IMG/VR virus record: IMGVR_UViG_3300037584_001158
Coordinates: 1-28,209 of that record
Direction: 5' to 3' (one strand)
Length of the DNA: 28,209 nt
Source of the DNA: a virus
Below, one piece after another: positions 1-8,054 of the stretch (position 1 is the stretch's first letter; each line of letters begins with the position of its first letter). The translations under genes and the position numbers were made by a program. The notes beneath the pieces were generated by a model. The model ran no database searches, was not told the DNA's origin, and saw only the letters and a program-made list of their open reading frames with translations.

Positions 1-2
1 TA

Positions 3-1190
3 AAAATCATACAGGCTACGATGAACACGGAGCTTGCTGTGAGGTTTGGTAGGAAGGTTAGGGATTTGATTGCTGATCCGATTTATGGTGAGATTTTTCC
101 GAAGACGGATTTGAAACAGGACAGTCAGGCAGCGGGTCGTTGGGAGACGAGTGCTGGTGGTGAGTATTTTGCTGCGGGGGTTGGTGCTGCGATGACGGGT
201 CGAGGTGCTGACTTATTAATTATTGACGACCCGCACTCGGAGCAAGATGCACTGTCCACGGTTGCTTATGACAACACATACGAGTGGTACACATCGGGTC
301 CGAGACAGAGATTGCAACCGGGGGGAACCATTATAATTGTGCAGACGAGATGGTCGAAGAAGGATTTGACGGGTCGATTGATACAGAATATGGCGAAAGA
401 TACTATGGCGGATCAATGGGAGGTGATAGAATTTCCAGCGATATTGCCGAATGACAAACCTTTGTGGCCCGAGTTTTGGGAGACTGACGAGTTATTGAAG
501 GTCAAGGCATCACTGTCCCCGACCAAGTGGAATGCACAATGGCAACAGAATCCGACCAGTGAAGCTGTTGCGATGATAAAAAGGGACTGGTGGCAAGTTT
601 GGGAGAGGACTGACACACCGAGGCTGGACTATATAATTCAGAGTTATGATACTGCGTATAGTAGAAAGGAGACTGCTGACTATAGTGCGATAACGACATG
701 GGGTGTTTTTGAGCCGAGGGAGAATGGCGATCAGCATTTAATAATGTTAGACGCACAAAAGGGTCGGTGGAGTTTTCCAGAGTTGAAGGAGATTGCGATA
801 GATCAGAATGAATACTGGGAACCTGATGTAATGTTGATTGAGGCAAAAGCGAGTGGACAACCTTTAGCAGATGAACTAAGGTTATTAAATCTACCTGTTT
901 CCACATTTAGTCCTGGTAGGCGAAAAGGTGGTGGGGGTATAGATAAGACGATGAGGATGCACATTGTATCGCCTATTTTCGAATCGGGAAAAGTGTGGTA
1001 TCCTGATGGCGAGAAGTTTGCAGAAGATGTAATAGAAGAGGTTGCATCTTTTCCGAATGGAGATCATGATGATTATTGTGATAGTATGACGTTAGCATTG
1101 ATGCGTTTTAGACAAGGTGGTTTTATAGATTTAAGAGGCGAAGAGATTCCAGAGGACTGGTATCCAAGAAGAGCAAGAGAGTATTACTGA
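3..1190 (+). CDS. terL: Terminase large subunit, 5'-truncated by window edge
   Basis: ATPase and nuclease of the DNA-packaging motor, acting at the portal vertex. The frame is open to the left edge, and the residues before the ATG at base 21 (K-I-I-Q-A-T) continue naturally into NTELAVRFGRKVR. That ATG is therefore probably internal, and the Walker A part lies outside the window. Numbering from the ATG at 21, I see Walker B LLIIDD (65-70), the coupling-type motif QTRW (108-111), and an RNase H-like nuclease domain with SYDTA (Asp210), LIEAKASG (Glu274) and a C-terminal DHDDYCDS (Asp350/Asp354). The stop shares one base with the next ATG (TGATG). The first 800 or so bases are richer in G/C than what follows. 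The assignment rests on motif order and the neighbouring portal gene, and I consider it secure. Confidence 0.95.
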   Translation, partial: KIIQATMNTELAVRFGRKVRDLIADPIYGEIFPKTDLKQDSQAAGRWETSAGGEYFAAGVGAAMTGRGADLLIIDDPHSEQDALSTVAYDNTYEWYTSGPRQRLQPGGTIIIVQTRWSKKDLTGRLIQNMAKDTMADQWEVIEFPAILPNDKPLWPEFWETDELLKVKASLSPTKWNAQWQQNPTSEAVAMIKRDWWQVWERTDTPRLDYIIQSYDTAYSRKETADYSAITTWGVFEPRENGDQHLIMLDAQKGRWSFPELKEIAIDQNEYWEPDVMLIEAKASGQPLADELRLLNLPVSTFSPGRRKGGGGIDKTMRMHIVSPIFESGKVWYPDGEKFAEDVIEEVASFPNGDHDDYCDSMTLALMRFRQGGFIDLRGEEIPEDWYPRRAREYY

Positions 1191-1990
1191 TGGCTGATGA
1201 TTTAGACGATATCAAAGATTACCATGAAAACCGAAGAACGGGTTCTAAAAAGGTAAAAATTGATGGTAAGACTTATACTGGTGGTACAAAAATAAAATTA
1301 AAAGATGGCACTACGGCTCGAATGATAAATGTTTTTGGTAATCCTAATGATCCGATGATGCACATTATAAGAGACGATGGTAGTAAACAAACGATGCGTC
1401 TTTCTAATAGAGTTACAGGTAAAGGTGGAAGACCAACAAAACAAACAAAACAAGATGCACCAAAAAGAGAACCAAATCCTTTTATAAAAGTTTTTAACAC
1501 AAAAGCAGATCAGATAACAAAAGATACGAAAGACGGTAAAATTAAAACATTAGCAGATTTAAAACAACATCCTTCTTATAAATCTACTTTTAGTGGTGAT
1601 ATAAAAAGTAAATTAGTAGGTGCTTTCAAAGCTGCAGGTGGAGATACTTCATACACACCAGTGCCAAAAAAAGAAGTTAAGAAAAAAAGTGCAGGCAGTT
1701 TTGCTCCTGAAAAACTGGCAAAAATTAAACCAGGGTCTTTTAAAGCTGCAGGAACATCGAGAGGACCAGACGGAGTTATACAAATTCAAGAACCGCTTTT
1801 GCTTGATAAAAGACAAATGGATCTTGATCGAAGAAGCATGTCTCAAAGGGCGTTTATACAAAAATACCCTGGACAAAAATATGCGTCTGGAGGTTTAGTT
1901 AACGCAAACAACGGAGCTTTTATAGAAGTGCAGAATAGATTTTCAGATAGATTATTACCCGGCAAAAAACGAACCACGAGGATATACTAA
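1190..1990 (+). CDS. Lysine-rich protein of unknown function between terminase and portal
   Basis: A 266-residue protein I do not recognise. The N-terminal 80 residues look like a small beta-rich domain (alternating KVKIDGKTYTGGTKIKLKDG). A lysine-rich, low-complexity middle (residues 85-180) contains two FKAAG elements. The C-terminus has a KYASGGLV segment, a Gly-Gly pattern that recurs in small proteins of marine phages. It has no signal peptide and no membrane segment. Start and stop overlap terminase and portal by one base each, so it is translated with the packaging genes. The position suggests a packaging or head-associated accessory role, but that is inference from context only. Confidence 0.8.
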   Translation: MADDLDDIKDYHENRRTGSKKVKIDGKTYTGGTKIKLKDGTTARMINVFGNPNDPMMHIIRDDGSKQTMRLSNRVTGKGGRPTKQTKQDAPKREPNPFIKVFNTKADQITKDTKDGKIKTLADLKQHPSYKSTFSGDIKSKLVGAFKAAGGDTSYTPVPKKEVKKKSAGSFAPEKLAKIKPGSFKAAGTSRGPDGVIQIQEPLLLDKRQMDLDRRSMSQRAFIQKYPGQKYASGGLVNANNGAFIEVQNRFSDRLLPGKKRTTRIY

Positions 1991-4389
1991 TGGCAACAGA
2001 ACCTAGACAAATTGCAGGAATGGTAGAATCAGCTATGGGAGCAGGTGGATCACCGATGCCTGAAGATGAAGCTCTTGATATTGAATTAGAAGAAGACATG
2101 GAAGAATTGCCAGAAGGCATTGAAATGGCTGGCGAAGAAGAAGTTGAGGTACAAGCAGAGGCTTATGATCACACAGCCAATCTTGCAGAAGTTCTTGATG
2201 ATTCTGTTCTAGGAGAGCTATCTTCTGACATTCAGTCAAAGTTCCGTGAAGATGTTGAATCAAGAGAGGACTGGGAAGAAGCGATTGCAAAAGGTTTAGG
2301 TTTGCTTGGTATCAACTACGAAGACAGAAGTGAGCCGTTTATGGGTGCTAGTGGTGTAACTCATCCACTTTTATCAGAAGCAGTGACCCAGTTCCAAGCA
2401 CAGGCTTACAAAGAAATGTTACCAAGTGGCGGTCCTGTAAAGACCCAGATCCTTGGTGCACCGACCAAGGTTACTGAAGATCAGGCACAGCGTGTAGAAG
2501 ATTTCATGAATTATCAGCTAACCGAGGTTATGGAAGAATACGATGCTGACACAGATCAGATGTTATTTTATTTGCCGTTAACAGGTTCTACATTCAAGAA
2601 AGTTTACTTTGATGAAACAAAGCAGAGAGCCGTTTCCAAGTTTGTACCAGCCGAAGATTTAGTAGTTCCGTATTCTGCGTCTGATTTAATGACAGCAGAA
2701 AGAGTTACACATGTTGTCACAATGTCGTATAATGATGTTCGCAAACTACAAGTAGCAGGAGTATATAGAGATGTTGAAATATCTGAAGCAAGCGATGGCG
2801 AAGACGAAGGTGCTATCCAAGAGCGTGCTGACGAGTTGTTGGGATTACGTCCAAACTACTCTGACGACTCTTATACGTTACTGGAGTGTCACATTGACTT
2901 GGATCTGGAAGGTTTTGAAGACTTGGATATGGAGGGGAATCCTTCGGGGGTTATGCTCCCTTATATTGTTACCATTGATCAAAACTCTGGAAAAGTGTTA
3001 TCGGTGGTTAGAAACTTTAGAGAGCAAGACTCATTAAAGAGAAAAAGACAATATTTTGTTCATTTCAAATTTTTACCGGGTTTTGGTTTTTATGGTTTCG
3101 GGTTACTGCACACAATCGGTGGATTATCTCGTGCAGCGACATCGATTCTAAGGCAGTTGATCGATGCGGGTACTTTATCTAATCTTCCAGCTGGTTTTAA
3201 GTCGAGAGGTGTTCGTATTCGTAATGATGATGAGCCTCTTAACCCTGGTGAGTTCAGAGATATCGATGTACCGGGTGGTGATCTCAAAAATTCCATCATC
3301 CCACTGCCATACAAAGAGCCATCTGCTACATTAGCGAACCTTTTGGGTGTTGTTGTTGACTCTGGAAAGCGTTTTGCACAGGTTGCTGACGCAAAAATAG
3401 CGGATGTAAACTCAAATGCACCTGTAGGAACGACTGTTGCACTCATTGAACAGGGTTCAAAGATCATTTCAAGCATACATAAGCGTTTACATTACGGACA
3501 GAAGCAAGAATTTCGCATGTTATCAGAGATTTTTAGCGAAAATCCCGTTCCGTACCCGTATTTTGTTGGAAATGTGCCTCCAGAGACCATGCAACAGGAC
3601 TTTGATGGTCGTGTAGACATACTTCCAGTGTCAGATCCGAACATTTTTTCTATGGCACAGCGATTATCGCTTGCTCAAACACAATTACAGATGGCACAAG
3701 CCGCACCACAGATGCACAATCTTCGTGAGGCGTATAGAAGGATGTATGATGCGTTAGATATTAAGAATATTGACGCAATTTTGCCCGAGCCACCACAACC
3801 AACACCCATTGATCCAGCAACCGAGAACGGAAATGCACTAAAAGGTATGCCTTTACAGGCTTTCCCAGAACAGGATCATGAAGCACATGTTAGAGCACAC
3901 ATACCTTTCTTGGCAAATCCAGCATCACAGGCAAATCCACAAGGATTTTTGATGTTACATGCACATGTACAAGATCACATAGGCATGATGGCTCGAGATC
4001 AGGTTACAGCTTTCTTCCAAAAAGCAGCAGAAGAGGCACAAATGAAAGGCGAACCTGTTCCACAAATCAATCCTGCAGCAGTAGAAGCAGCGATTGCTCA
4101 ACAAACTGGTGAGATATTGAATGAATTACTACCATCATTAGCACCAGCAACACCACCAGATCCTCTAGTTGAAATCAGGAAACAAGAACTTGAGAATGAC
4201 TCAGCAGAGCTACAGCGTAAAGCAATGAATGATCAAATGAATTTTCAGATTGACGCTGCCAAATTACAACAAGCTTATGAACTTGCACAACAAAGACAAC
4301 AGTTACAGTCAAACATCGCTGATGATAGAAACGATGTAAATGTTTATAGAATAAATATGGCTGCTGCAAAAAATAACAAAAAGAAGTAA
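1990..4389 (+). CDS. Portal protein (long, P22-like)
   Basis: A 799-residue protein directly after terminase, with the length of long podoviral portals (P22 gp1 is 725 residues). It forms the dodecameric ring through which DNA is packaged and on which the tail is built. Residues 20-60 are strongly acidic. The middle carries typical portal segments, including GFGFYGFGLLHTIGGLSRAA and a long helical stretch with NAPVGTTVALIEQGSKIISSIHKRLHYGQ. The last 80 residues are rich in Gln and helical, as expected for a portal barrel or C-terminal coiled coil. The stop of the preceding gene overlaps the ATG (TAATG). No frameshift is seen. The call rests on size, position and overall pattern, not on a database match. 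Confidence 0.9.
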   Translation: MATEPRQIAGMVESAMGAGGSPMPEDEALDIELEEDMEELPEGIEMAGEEEVEVQAEAYDHTANLAEVLDDSVLGELSSDIQSKFREDVESREDWEEAIAKGLGLLGINYEDRSEPFMGASGVTHPLLSEAVTQFQAQAYKEMLPSGGPVKTQILGAPTKVTEDQAQRVEDFMNYQLTEVMEEYDADTDQMLFYLPLTGSTFKKVYFDETKQRAVSKFVPAEDLVVPYSASDLMTAERVTHVVTMSYNDVRKLQVAGVYRDVEISEASDGEDEGAIQERADELLGLRPNYSDDSYTLLECHIDLDLEGFEDLDMEGNPSGVMLPYIVTIDQNSGKVLSVVRNFREQDSLKRKRQYFVHFKFLPGFGFYGFGLLHTIGGLSRAATSILRQLIDAGTLSNLPAGFKSRGVRIRNDDEPLNPGEFRDIDVPGGDLKNSIIPLPYKEPSATLANLLGVVVDSGKRFAQVADAKIADVNSNAPVGTTVALIEQGSKIISSIHKRLHYGQKQEFRMLSEIFSENPVPYPYFVGNVPPETMQQDFDGRVDILPVSDPNIFSMAQRLSLAQTQLQMAQAAPQMHNLREAYRRMYDALDIKNIDAILPEPPQPTPIDPATENGNALKGMPLQAFPEQDHEAHVRAHIPFLANPASQANPQGFLMLHAHVQDHIGMMARDQVTAFFQKAAEEAQMKGEPVPQINPAAVEAAIAQQTGEILNELLPSLAPATPPDPLVEIRKQELENDSAELQRKAMNDQMNFQIDAAKLQQAYELAQQRQQLQSNIADDRNDVNVYRINMAAAKNNKKK

Positions 4390-4408
4390 ATTGTGATACA
4401 AGTATATT

Positions 4409-5158
4409 ATGGATCCTGTAACTATATCAGTAGCCGTAGGAGTGGCATCGAAAGCATTTGACGCAATCAAAAAAGGATTTGCAGTAGGTCGTGATATTGA
4501 ACAAATGTCTGGAGACATCGGACGCTGGATGGGAGCCGTATCTGATGTTGATAATGCAGAAAAACAGGCAAAAAATCCTCCGTTATTTGGTAAATTATTC
4601 AAGGCTGGATCTGTAGAAGAAGCCGCTATGGCAGCTTTTGCTGCAAAAAAGAAGCTAGAAGAACAGAGATACGAGTTAAAAATGTTCTTGAATATGACTT
4701 ATGGCCCACAAGCCTACGATGATCTACTCAAGATGGAAGGACAAATACGCAAAGAACGACAGCAGACAATATATAAACAACAACAGTTGAGAAGACAAAT
4801 CGGTGAAGCGGTTGCTTGGTTGATGGTTGCGTTAATTGTAGGTGGGTTTGCAGTATTAGTTGCTAGTATATGGATTAAAGAAGCAAGAGCATATGAATAC
4901 AAACCAAAAGATTACTCAAGACAACAAAAGGAATGGCGTAATCCAGATACAAAAAAATACACAACATGTAGACTTAAAAAAAGAATTACGTCAAAATACA
5001 CACAGAAAAAAGCGTGTATTTACGAAGGTGGTAATAAAACTTTTACGATGATGATTGAAACTTGGTGTCCAAAAAAGTATAAGTGTGTGTATGATCCGAA
5101 TGGATCAGAGCCAAATATAGATAAAGTTATGGATAGTTTGAGGAGTATAAAAGATTGA
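4409..5158 (+). CDS. Single-TM protein with coiled coil and Cys-containing C-terminal domain
   Basis: A 249-residue protein of unknown function. A helical N-terminal part (1-130, with a charged coiled-coil stretch about 77-130) leads into one clear transmembrane helix (about 134-156). A basic C-terminal domain of about 90 residues follows, with four cysteines (187, 203, 220, 226) spaced as if forming two disulfides. If the C-terminus faces the periplasm, this is an inner-membrane protein with an oxidised external domain. It opens a cassette of membrane proteins that ends in a holin, so a role in lysis, superinfection exclusion or DNA entry is possible. The gene starts 19 bases after the portal stop with a poor Shine-Dalgarno sequence. 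It ends by overlapping the next start (TTGA). Confidence 0.8.
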   Translation: MDPVTISVAVGVASKAFDAIKKGFAVGRDIEQMSGDIGRWMGAVSDVDNAEKQAKNPPLFGKLFKAGSVEEAAMAAFAAKKKLEEQRYELKMFLNMTYGPQAYDDLLKMEGQIRKERQQTIYKQQQLRRQIGEAVAWLMVALIVGGFAVLVASIWIKEARAYEYKPKDYSRQQKEWRNPDTKKYTTCRLKKRITSKYTQKKACIYEGGNKTFTMMIETWCPKKYKCVYDPNGSEPNIDKVMDSLRSIKD

Positions 5159-5364
5159 CGGAAGAAAAGAAAAAACCAATAAACGTAAAGATTGACGAGA
5201 ACAGTTTTGAGTTATCTTTAAGAATATTAAGTAATGAATTTGTTGCGATAAAGATTGGTTCTACAAATTTTTCTGGTAAGTTGATAGCAGGTGGCATTTT
5301 ATTATTATTCTTTACCCTAATTTTATTAGAGGGTTTTGGTTTGAATGAGTTATTAATACAGTGA
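5155..5364 (+). CDS. Small single-TM protein, TTG start
   Basis: A 69-residue protein with a charged soluble N-terminus (1-40) and one strong hydrophobic helix (about 42-60, IAGGILLLFFTLILLEG) near the C-terminus. It starts with TTG, overlapping the previous stop as TTGA, and its own stop overlaps the next start as GTGA, so translation is very likely coupled. This position is between two other membrane proteins and just upstream of a holin. It could be a lysis accessory or antiholin-like protein, but no motif proves this. Confidence 0.65.
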   Translation: MTEEKKKPINVKIDENSFELSLRILSNEFVAIKIGSTNFSGKLIAGGILLLFFTLILLEGFGLNELLIQ

Positions 5365-5609
5365 ATGTAGAGACGTTTTTGAAATGGAAGATCCTCCCAA
5401 GACTGATGATGCTTGTTAGTACAATCATGTCGTGGAGATGTGCAGAATGGTTCATGGCTTTGGATGAACCAACTGCCAGTCAATCTGCTTTTGTGTCGGT
5501 TGTCATGGGCGTTATGACAGGCGTTTTTGGTATTTGGATGGGTCACGAACATAAGGGAGATACTAATGTTACAAGCATTGATAGGTCCAGTAACAGGACT
5601 ACTAGATAA
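5361..5609 (+). CDS. Small two-TM protein, holin-cassette member, GTG start
   Basis: An 82-residue protein with two predicted transmembrane helices (about 11-33 and 43-61), joined by a short loop with a conserved-looking AEWFMALDEP. A hydrophilic tail of about 20 residues follows. The GTG start overlaps the upstream stop (GTGA). The 3' end overlaps the following holin gene by 44 bases in another frame, which is an unusually long overlap for this genome. It is a candidate second holin or antiholin partner, based on size, topology and neighbours. No known family is assigned with certainty. Confidence 0.7.
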   Translation: MNVETFLKWKILPRLMMLVSTIMSWRCAEWFMALDEPTASQSAFVSVVMGVMTGVFGIWMGHEHKGDTNVTSIDRSSNRTTR

Positions 5610-5943
5610 ATTTATTCCAGACGCAGATCAGAAAGCGAAGCTTGCCCATGATATAGCCACTATGTCTGAAAAACACGCTCAAGAACTGGCACTCGCTCAA
5701 ATAGATGTATTAAAAGAAGATGCCAAAGGTAACTGGTTTCAAAGCTCGTGGCGACCCCTTATTGGCTGGATTTCGGGACTCAGCCTAGGTATAAATTACA
5801 TGGTAGCACCAATTTGTGCTGGATTTGGGATCATGATACCACAAGCAGATATGTCTGTGATGATGCCTTTGATGTTTGGAATGCTCGGAATTGGCGGGAT
5901 GAGAAGCTATGATAAGATGAAAAAGACGGATACAAAGAAATGA
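5566..5943 (+). CDS. Holin, 3-TM gene-transfer-agent type
   Basis: A 125-residue protein that matches by eye the 3-TM holin family first described in gene transfer agents (Pfam GTA_holin_3TM). An amphipathic N-terminal helix region (1-58) is followed by the hallmark SWRPLIGW (61-68), then hydrophobic helices at about 66-90 and 97-113 and a lysine-rich tail. The product would form the membrane lesion that triggers lysis. I chose the ATG at 5566 over an upstream in-frame TTG at 5527. It has AAGGGAG about seven bases upstream, and the protein then begins with the family-like MLQALIGPV. No endolysin is recognisable next to it. Confidence 0.85.
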   Translation: MLQALIGPVTGLLDKFIPDADQKAKLAHDIATMSEKHAQELALAQIDVLKEDAKGNWFQSSWRPLIGWISGLSLGINYMVAPICAGFGIMIPQADMSVMMPLMFGMLGIGGMRSYDKMKKTDTKK

Positions 5944-5954
5944 CAAGAATAAAT

Positions 5955-5983
5955 TTGGAATTATTTAAATTTTTTAATAAGAT
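5955..5983 (+). promoter_or_regulatory. Possible sigma70-type promoter after the holin gene
   Basis: TTGGAA (5955-5960) and TAAGAT (5978-5983) are separated by 17 bases in the AT-rich 88-base gap behind the holin. Each hexamer matches the consensus at four of six positions. AT-rich gaps produce such matches by chance, so this is only a candidate for transcription of the small genes that follow. Confidence 0.25.
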
Positions 5984-6031
5984 AGGTAATTATTTTTATA
6001 GAAAACATGTAGAGGGAGTTAAAAAGAATAG

Positions 6032-6199
6032 ATGATAGAGATAGTTCCAGCAAGTATTTGCCCTATACATAAAATAGCGTATACTAAAACAGAAGCAGAA
6101 GAGCCAATACCTTTTGCGGGTGTTGTGAAACTTACAACTTATAAATGTCCTATGTGTGCCATACCTGTAGAGGAGACTGAATATGAAACGAAAAGTTAA
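6032..6199 (+). CDS. Small protein with CxxH/CxxC zinc-binding pattern
   Basis: A 55-residue reading frame beginning MIEIVPASICPIHKIAY and ending in ETKS. It has a CPIH pair (residues 10-13) and a CPMC pair (39-42), 25 residues apart, the layout of a small zinc ribbon. An in-frame stop directly before the ATG fixes this start. The GGGAG upstream (6014-6018) is rather far away. The end overlaps the next small gene by 17 bases. Paired metal ligands in an otherwise gene-free gap make a real gene likely. The function is unknown, and nucleic-acid or protein binding would be typical of such domains. Confidence 0.6.
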   Translation: MIEIVPASICPIHKIAYTKTEAEEPIPFAGVVKLTTYKCPMCAIPVEETEYETKS

Positions 6200-6299
6200 A
6201 AAAGTAATCAAAGGTTTGAAGAAAGCCTCTAAATTACATGCAAAGCAAGCAAAAACACTAACGAGTATTTTGAAGAATGGTAAAAAGAAAAGACCCTAA
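6183..6299 (+). CDS. Tiny lysine-rich protein
   Basis: A 38-residue frame (MKRKVKKVIKGLKKASK...) with AGGAG about six bases before the ATG. Nearly half of the residues are Lys or Arg and only hydrophobic helix positions break the run, so it could be an amphipathic basic helix. It overlaps the previous gene by 17 bases and the following gene by 23. The good Shine-Dalgarno sequence and dense coupling support it. Its short length leaves doubt. Confidence 0.5.
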   Translation: MKRKVKKVIKGLKKASKLHAKQAKTLTSILKNGKKKRP

Positions 6300-6567
6300 A
6301 GTTGGAACTGGAAAAAAACCAAAAGGTTCTGATAGACGTTTGTACACTGACGAGAACCCTAAAGACACAGTTAGAATTAAATTTGCTACTCCAGCAGATG
6401 CTAGAGCGACAGTCGCAAAAGTTAAAAGAGTTAATAAACCTTATGCAAGAAAGATCCAAATATTGACAGTTGGCGAACAAAGAGCCAAAGTAATGGGTAA
6501 GGCAAAAGTGGCTGCTATATTTAAAAAAGGTAAAGAATCTATAAGGAAAGCACATGGCAAGGGTTAA
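6277..6567 (+). CDS. Small basic protein with RRLYTDENPKDTV signature
   Basis: A 96-residue, strongly basic protein. Its distinctive segments are KVGTGKKPKGSDRRLYTDEN (residues 8-27), then KDTVRIKFATPADARATV, and later YARKIQILTVGEQRAKVMGK. From memory these segments mark a family of unknown function seen repeatedly in marine phages and some large algal viruses. I could not check a database. The alternation of beta-like and helical stretches suggests a compact folded domain and not disorder. It overlaps the preceding and following genes, so it belongs to the same transcription unit. A DNA- or RNA-associated role would suit the charge, but this is not shown. Confidence 0.75.
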   Translation: MVKRKDPKVGTGKKPKGSDRRLYTDENPKDTVRIKFATPADARATVAKVKRVNKPYARKIQILTVGEQRAKVMGKAKVAAIFKKGKESIRKAHGKG

Positions 6568-7054
6568 CCAGTTTGCAAAAGATCTAGGAATAAACTACAA
6601 TCAAGCAAAAAATTTGATTAATGAAGGTCGCAGTCGAAAAGACGGAGGTTCACAAATATTGGAGAAAACAATGAAACCAATTAAAGCAAAAGACGGTAAA
6701 TACAATAAAGTGACGAAGCCTAAAAAGAAACCTAAAAATTTTAAAAAGACAGTCAATAAAATAAAGATGGAAAAAGCCATTGAGAAAGGGCAAGCCACTG
6801 TTGGCGATTTTAACGAAATGTCTGAATATGATATGAAGCAATTTCTTAAAGGCAACAAAAAAGGCACTTTTAAAGATTTAAGTGGTGACGGTGAAATAAC
6901 CATGAAGGACGTTTTGATTGGTAGAGGTGTTCTTGAAAAACCTCAAGAAAAAGCAGGTGGTGGAATGCCAAAGATGCCAAAATACAGAGACGGTGGTGTT
7001 TTTAGAGGTTGTGGTGCTCAAGTCAAAGGTAAAAAATTTAAAGGAATATTTTAG
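6554..7054 (+). CDS. Basic protein with HTH-like N-terminus, EF-hand-like loop and RGCGA tail
   Basis: A 166-residue protein with three recognisable parts. Residues 4-32 (NQFAKDLGINYNQAKNLI...) look like a small helix-turn-helix of the IF2-N or excisionase kind. Residues 40-75 are a lysine-rich linker. Residues 108-119 (DLSGDGEITMKD) fit a calcium-binding EF-hand/dockerin loop, with ligands at positions 1, 3, 5, 9 and 12 of the loop. The C-terminus (145-166) reads YRDGGVFRGCGAQVKGKKF. The RGCGA element recurs in the protein encoded at 13366-13662. The role is unknown. A virion-associated protein that binds DNA and calcium is a hypothesis only. Confidence 0.75.
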   Translation: MARVNQFAKDLGINYNQAKNLINEGRSRKDGGSQILEKTMKPIKAKDGKYNKVTKPKKKPKNFKKTVNKIKMEKAIEKGQATVGDFNEMSEYDMKQFLKGNKKGTFKDLSGDGEITMKDVLIGRGVLEKPQEKAGGGMPKMPKYRDGGVFRGCGAQVKGKKFKGIF

Positions 7055-8052
7055 TGGAATTTGATGAGAGCATATCACAAGGTGACATAGACGCTTCTAG
7101 TCTTGGAGCAGCTCAAGAGAGTTTTGGACCATCTGGTTTCTCTTCTGATTTAGGATCAGGTGATAGTGCAGAAGATTTTAACTCGTTTGTAACTGGTCTT
7201 ACCCCACAACAAGCTTATACCACTGGTAGGGGTGCAAAAAGTAAAGCACTTGGGGACAACGTAAATAATCCATTTCCAGAATCTTTCTTTTCTAAGTTGT
7301 TTGGTGCAGAAAACGTAGATTATAGTAATATATTAAACACGCCTGGTGGATATACTCCAGCAGGAATAAACCAACTAAGATTTAATCAATCACAGAATCC
7401 ACAAAATTTTGGAATGGGTGATTTTTATCTTGGTCAAGATACTGTTTTAGGAGAAGTAAAACCAGTTCCTAGTATGATGGGCAACATAATGAATTTCCTT
7501 CCGGGTGGAGGGATACTAAATGCTTTTATCCCACAAAAAGGTCTCCCAAAGTTTGATCCTCGCCGTATAGCAATGATAGAAGAAGAACAAAAATCTGCGA
7601 ATGATCCAACGATTTTTGATAGAACATCTGATTTTGTTAAGTCTATATTGGGTCTTGACCCAAAAGACTCTGGTGCTTCTTTAGCAGCAAGTCCTACAGG
7701 GGATGGGCAGATGAGAGTTCCTGATACTAGAACTTTTGATGCTTTTGGAAACGTAACTGGTTCTAATTTAGATACACAAGATAGATTCAAAACAATAGAA
7801 CAATTATCTGAGGATAGAAAAAAACAAAACGCTATAAACGCTATTTCAGATATGTTCCAAGCAAAACCTAAAGTTCAAAAGGTTGCTGATCTTGGACAAA
7901 CTTTTAGGAACATTCGTGACACAACAAAAGACGTTGTGGGTCCTGATGGTGTGCCTGTATTTGGCAATGAAAATATAAGATTTAGGCTTGGCGTAGATCC
8001 AGAAAAGCAAGAACCAAAAGCTATGTTTACATATAATTTTCCAACAGTATAG
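7054..8052 (+). CDS. Gly/Pro-rich protein of unknown function, GTG start
   Basis: A 332-residue protein with a GTG start overlapping the upstream TAG and AAGGA eight bases upstream. I recognise no family. The sequence is rich in Gly, Pro, Asn and Phe (for example NFLPGGGILNAFIPQKGLP about 148-166), with little predicted helix except around residues 170-190 and 250-270. It has no membrane segment and no signal peptide. Such composition is common in internal or loosely folded virion proteins. Its place between portal-side genes and the head assembly genes suggests a head-associated role, which is inference. Confidence 0.75.
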   Translation: MEFDESISQGDIDASSLGAAQESFGPSGFSSDLGSGDSAEDFNSFVTGLTPQQAYTTGRGAKSKALGDNVNNPFPESFFSKLFGAENVDYSNILNTPGGYTPAGINQLRFNQSQNPQNFGMGDFYLGQDTVLGEVKPVPSMMGNIMNFLPGGGILNAFIPQKGLPKFDPRRIAMIEEEQKSANDPTIFDRTSDFVKSILGLDPKDSGASLAASPTGDGQMRVPDTRTFDAFGNVTGSNLDTQDRFKTIEQLSEDRKKQNAINAISDMFQAKPKVQKVADLGQTFRNIRDTTKDVVGPDGVPVFGNENIRFRLGVDPEKQEPKAMFTYNFPTV

Positions 8053-8054
8053 TA

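Noticed and set aside
502-906. Minus-strand open frame of 134 codons inside terminase
   Set aside because: It lies opposite conserved terminase motifs and has low-complexity Ser/His/Leu composition, so it is a shadow.
3090-3476. Minus-strand open frame of 128 codons inside the portal gene
   Set aside because: It lies wholly within a confident gene, has no ribosome-binding site or recognisable motif, and would be the only minus-strand gene.
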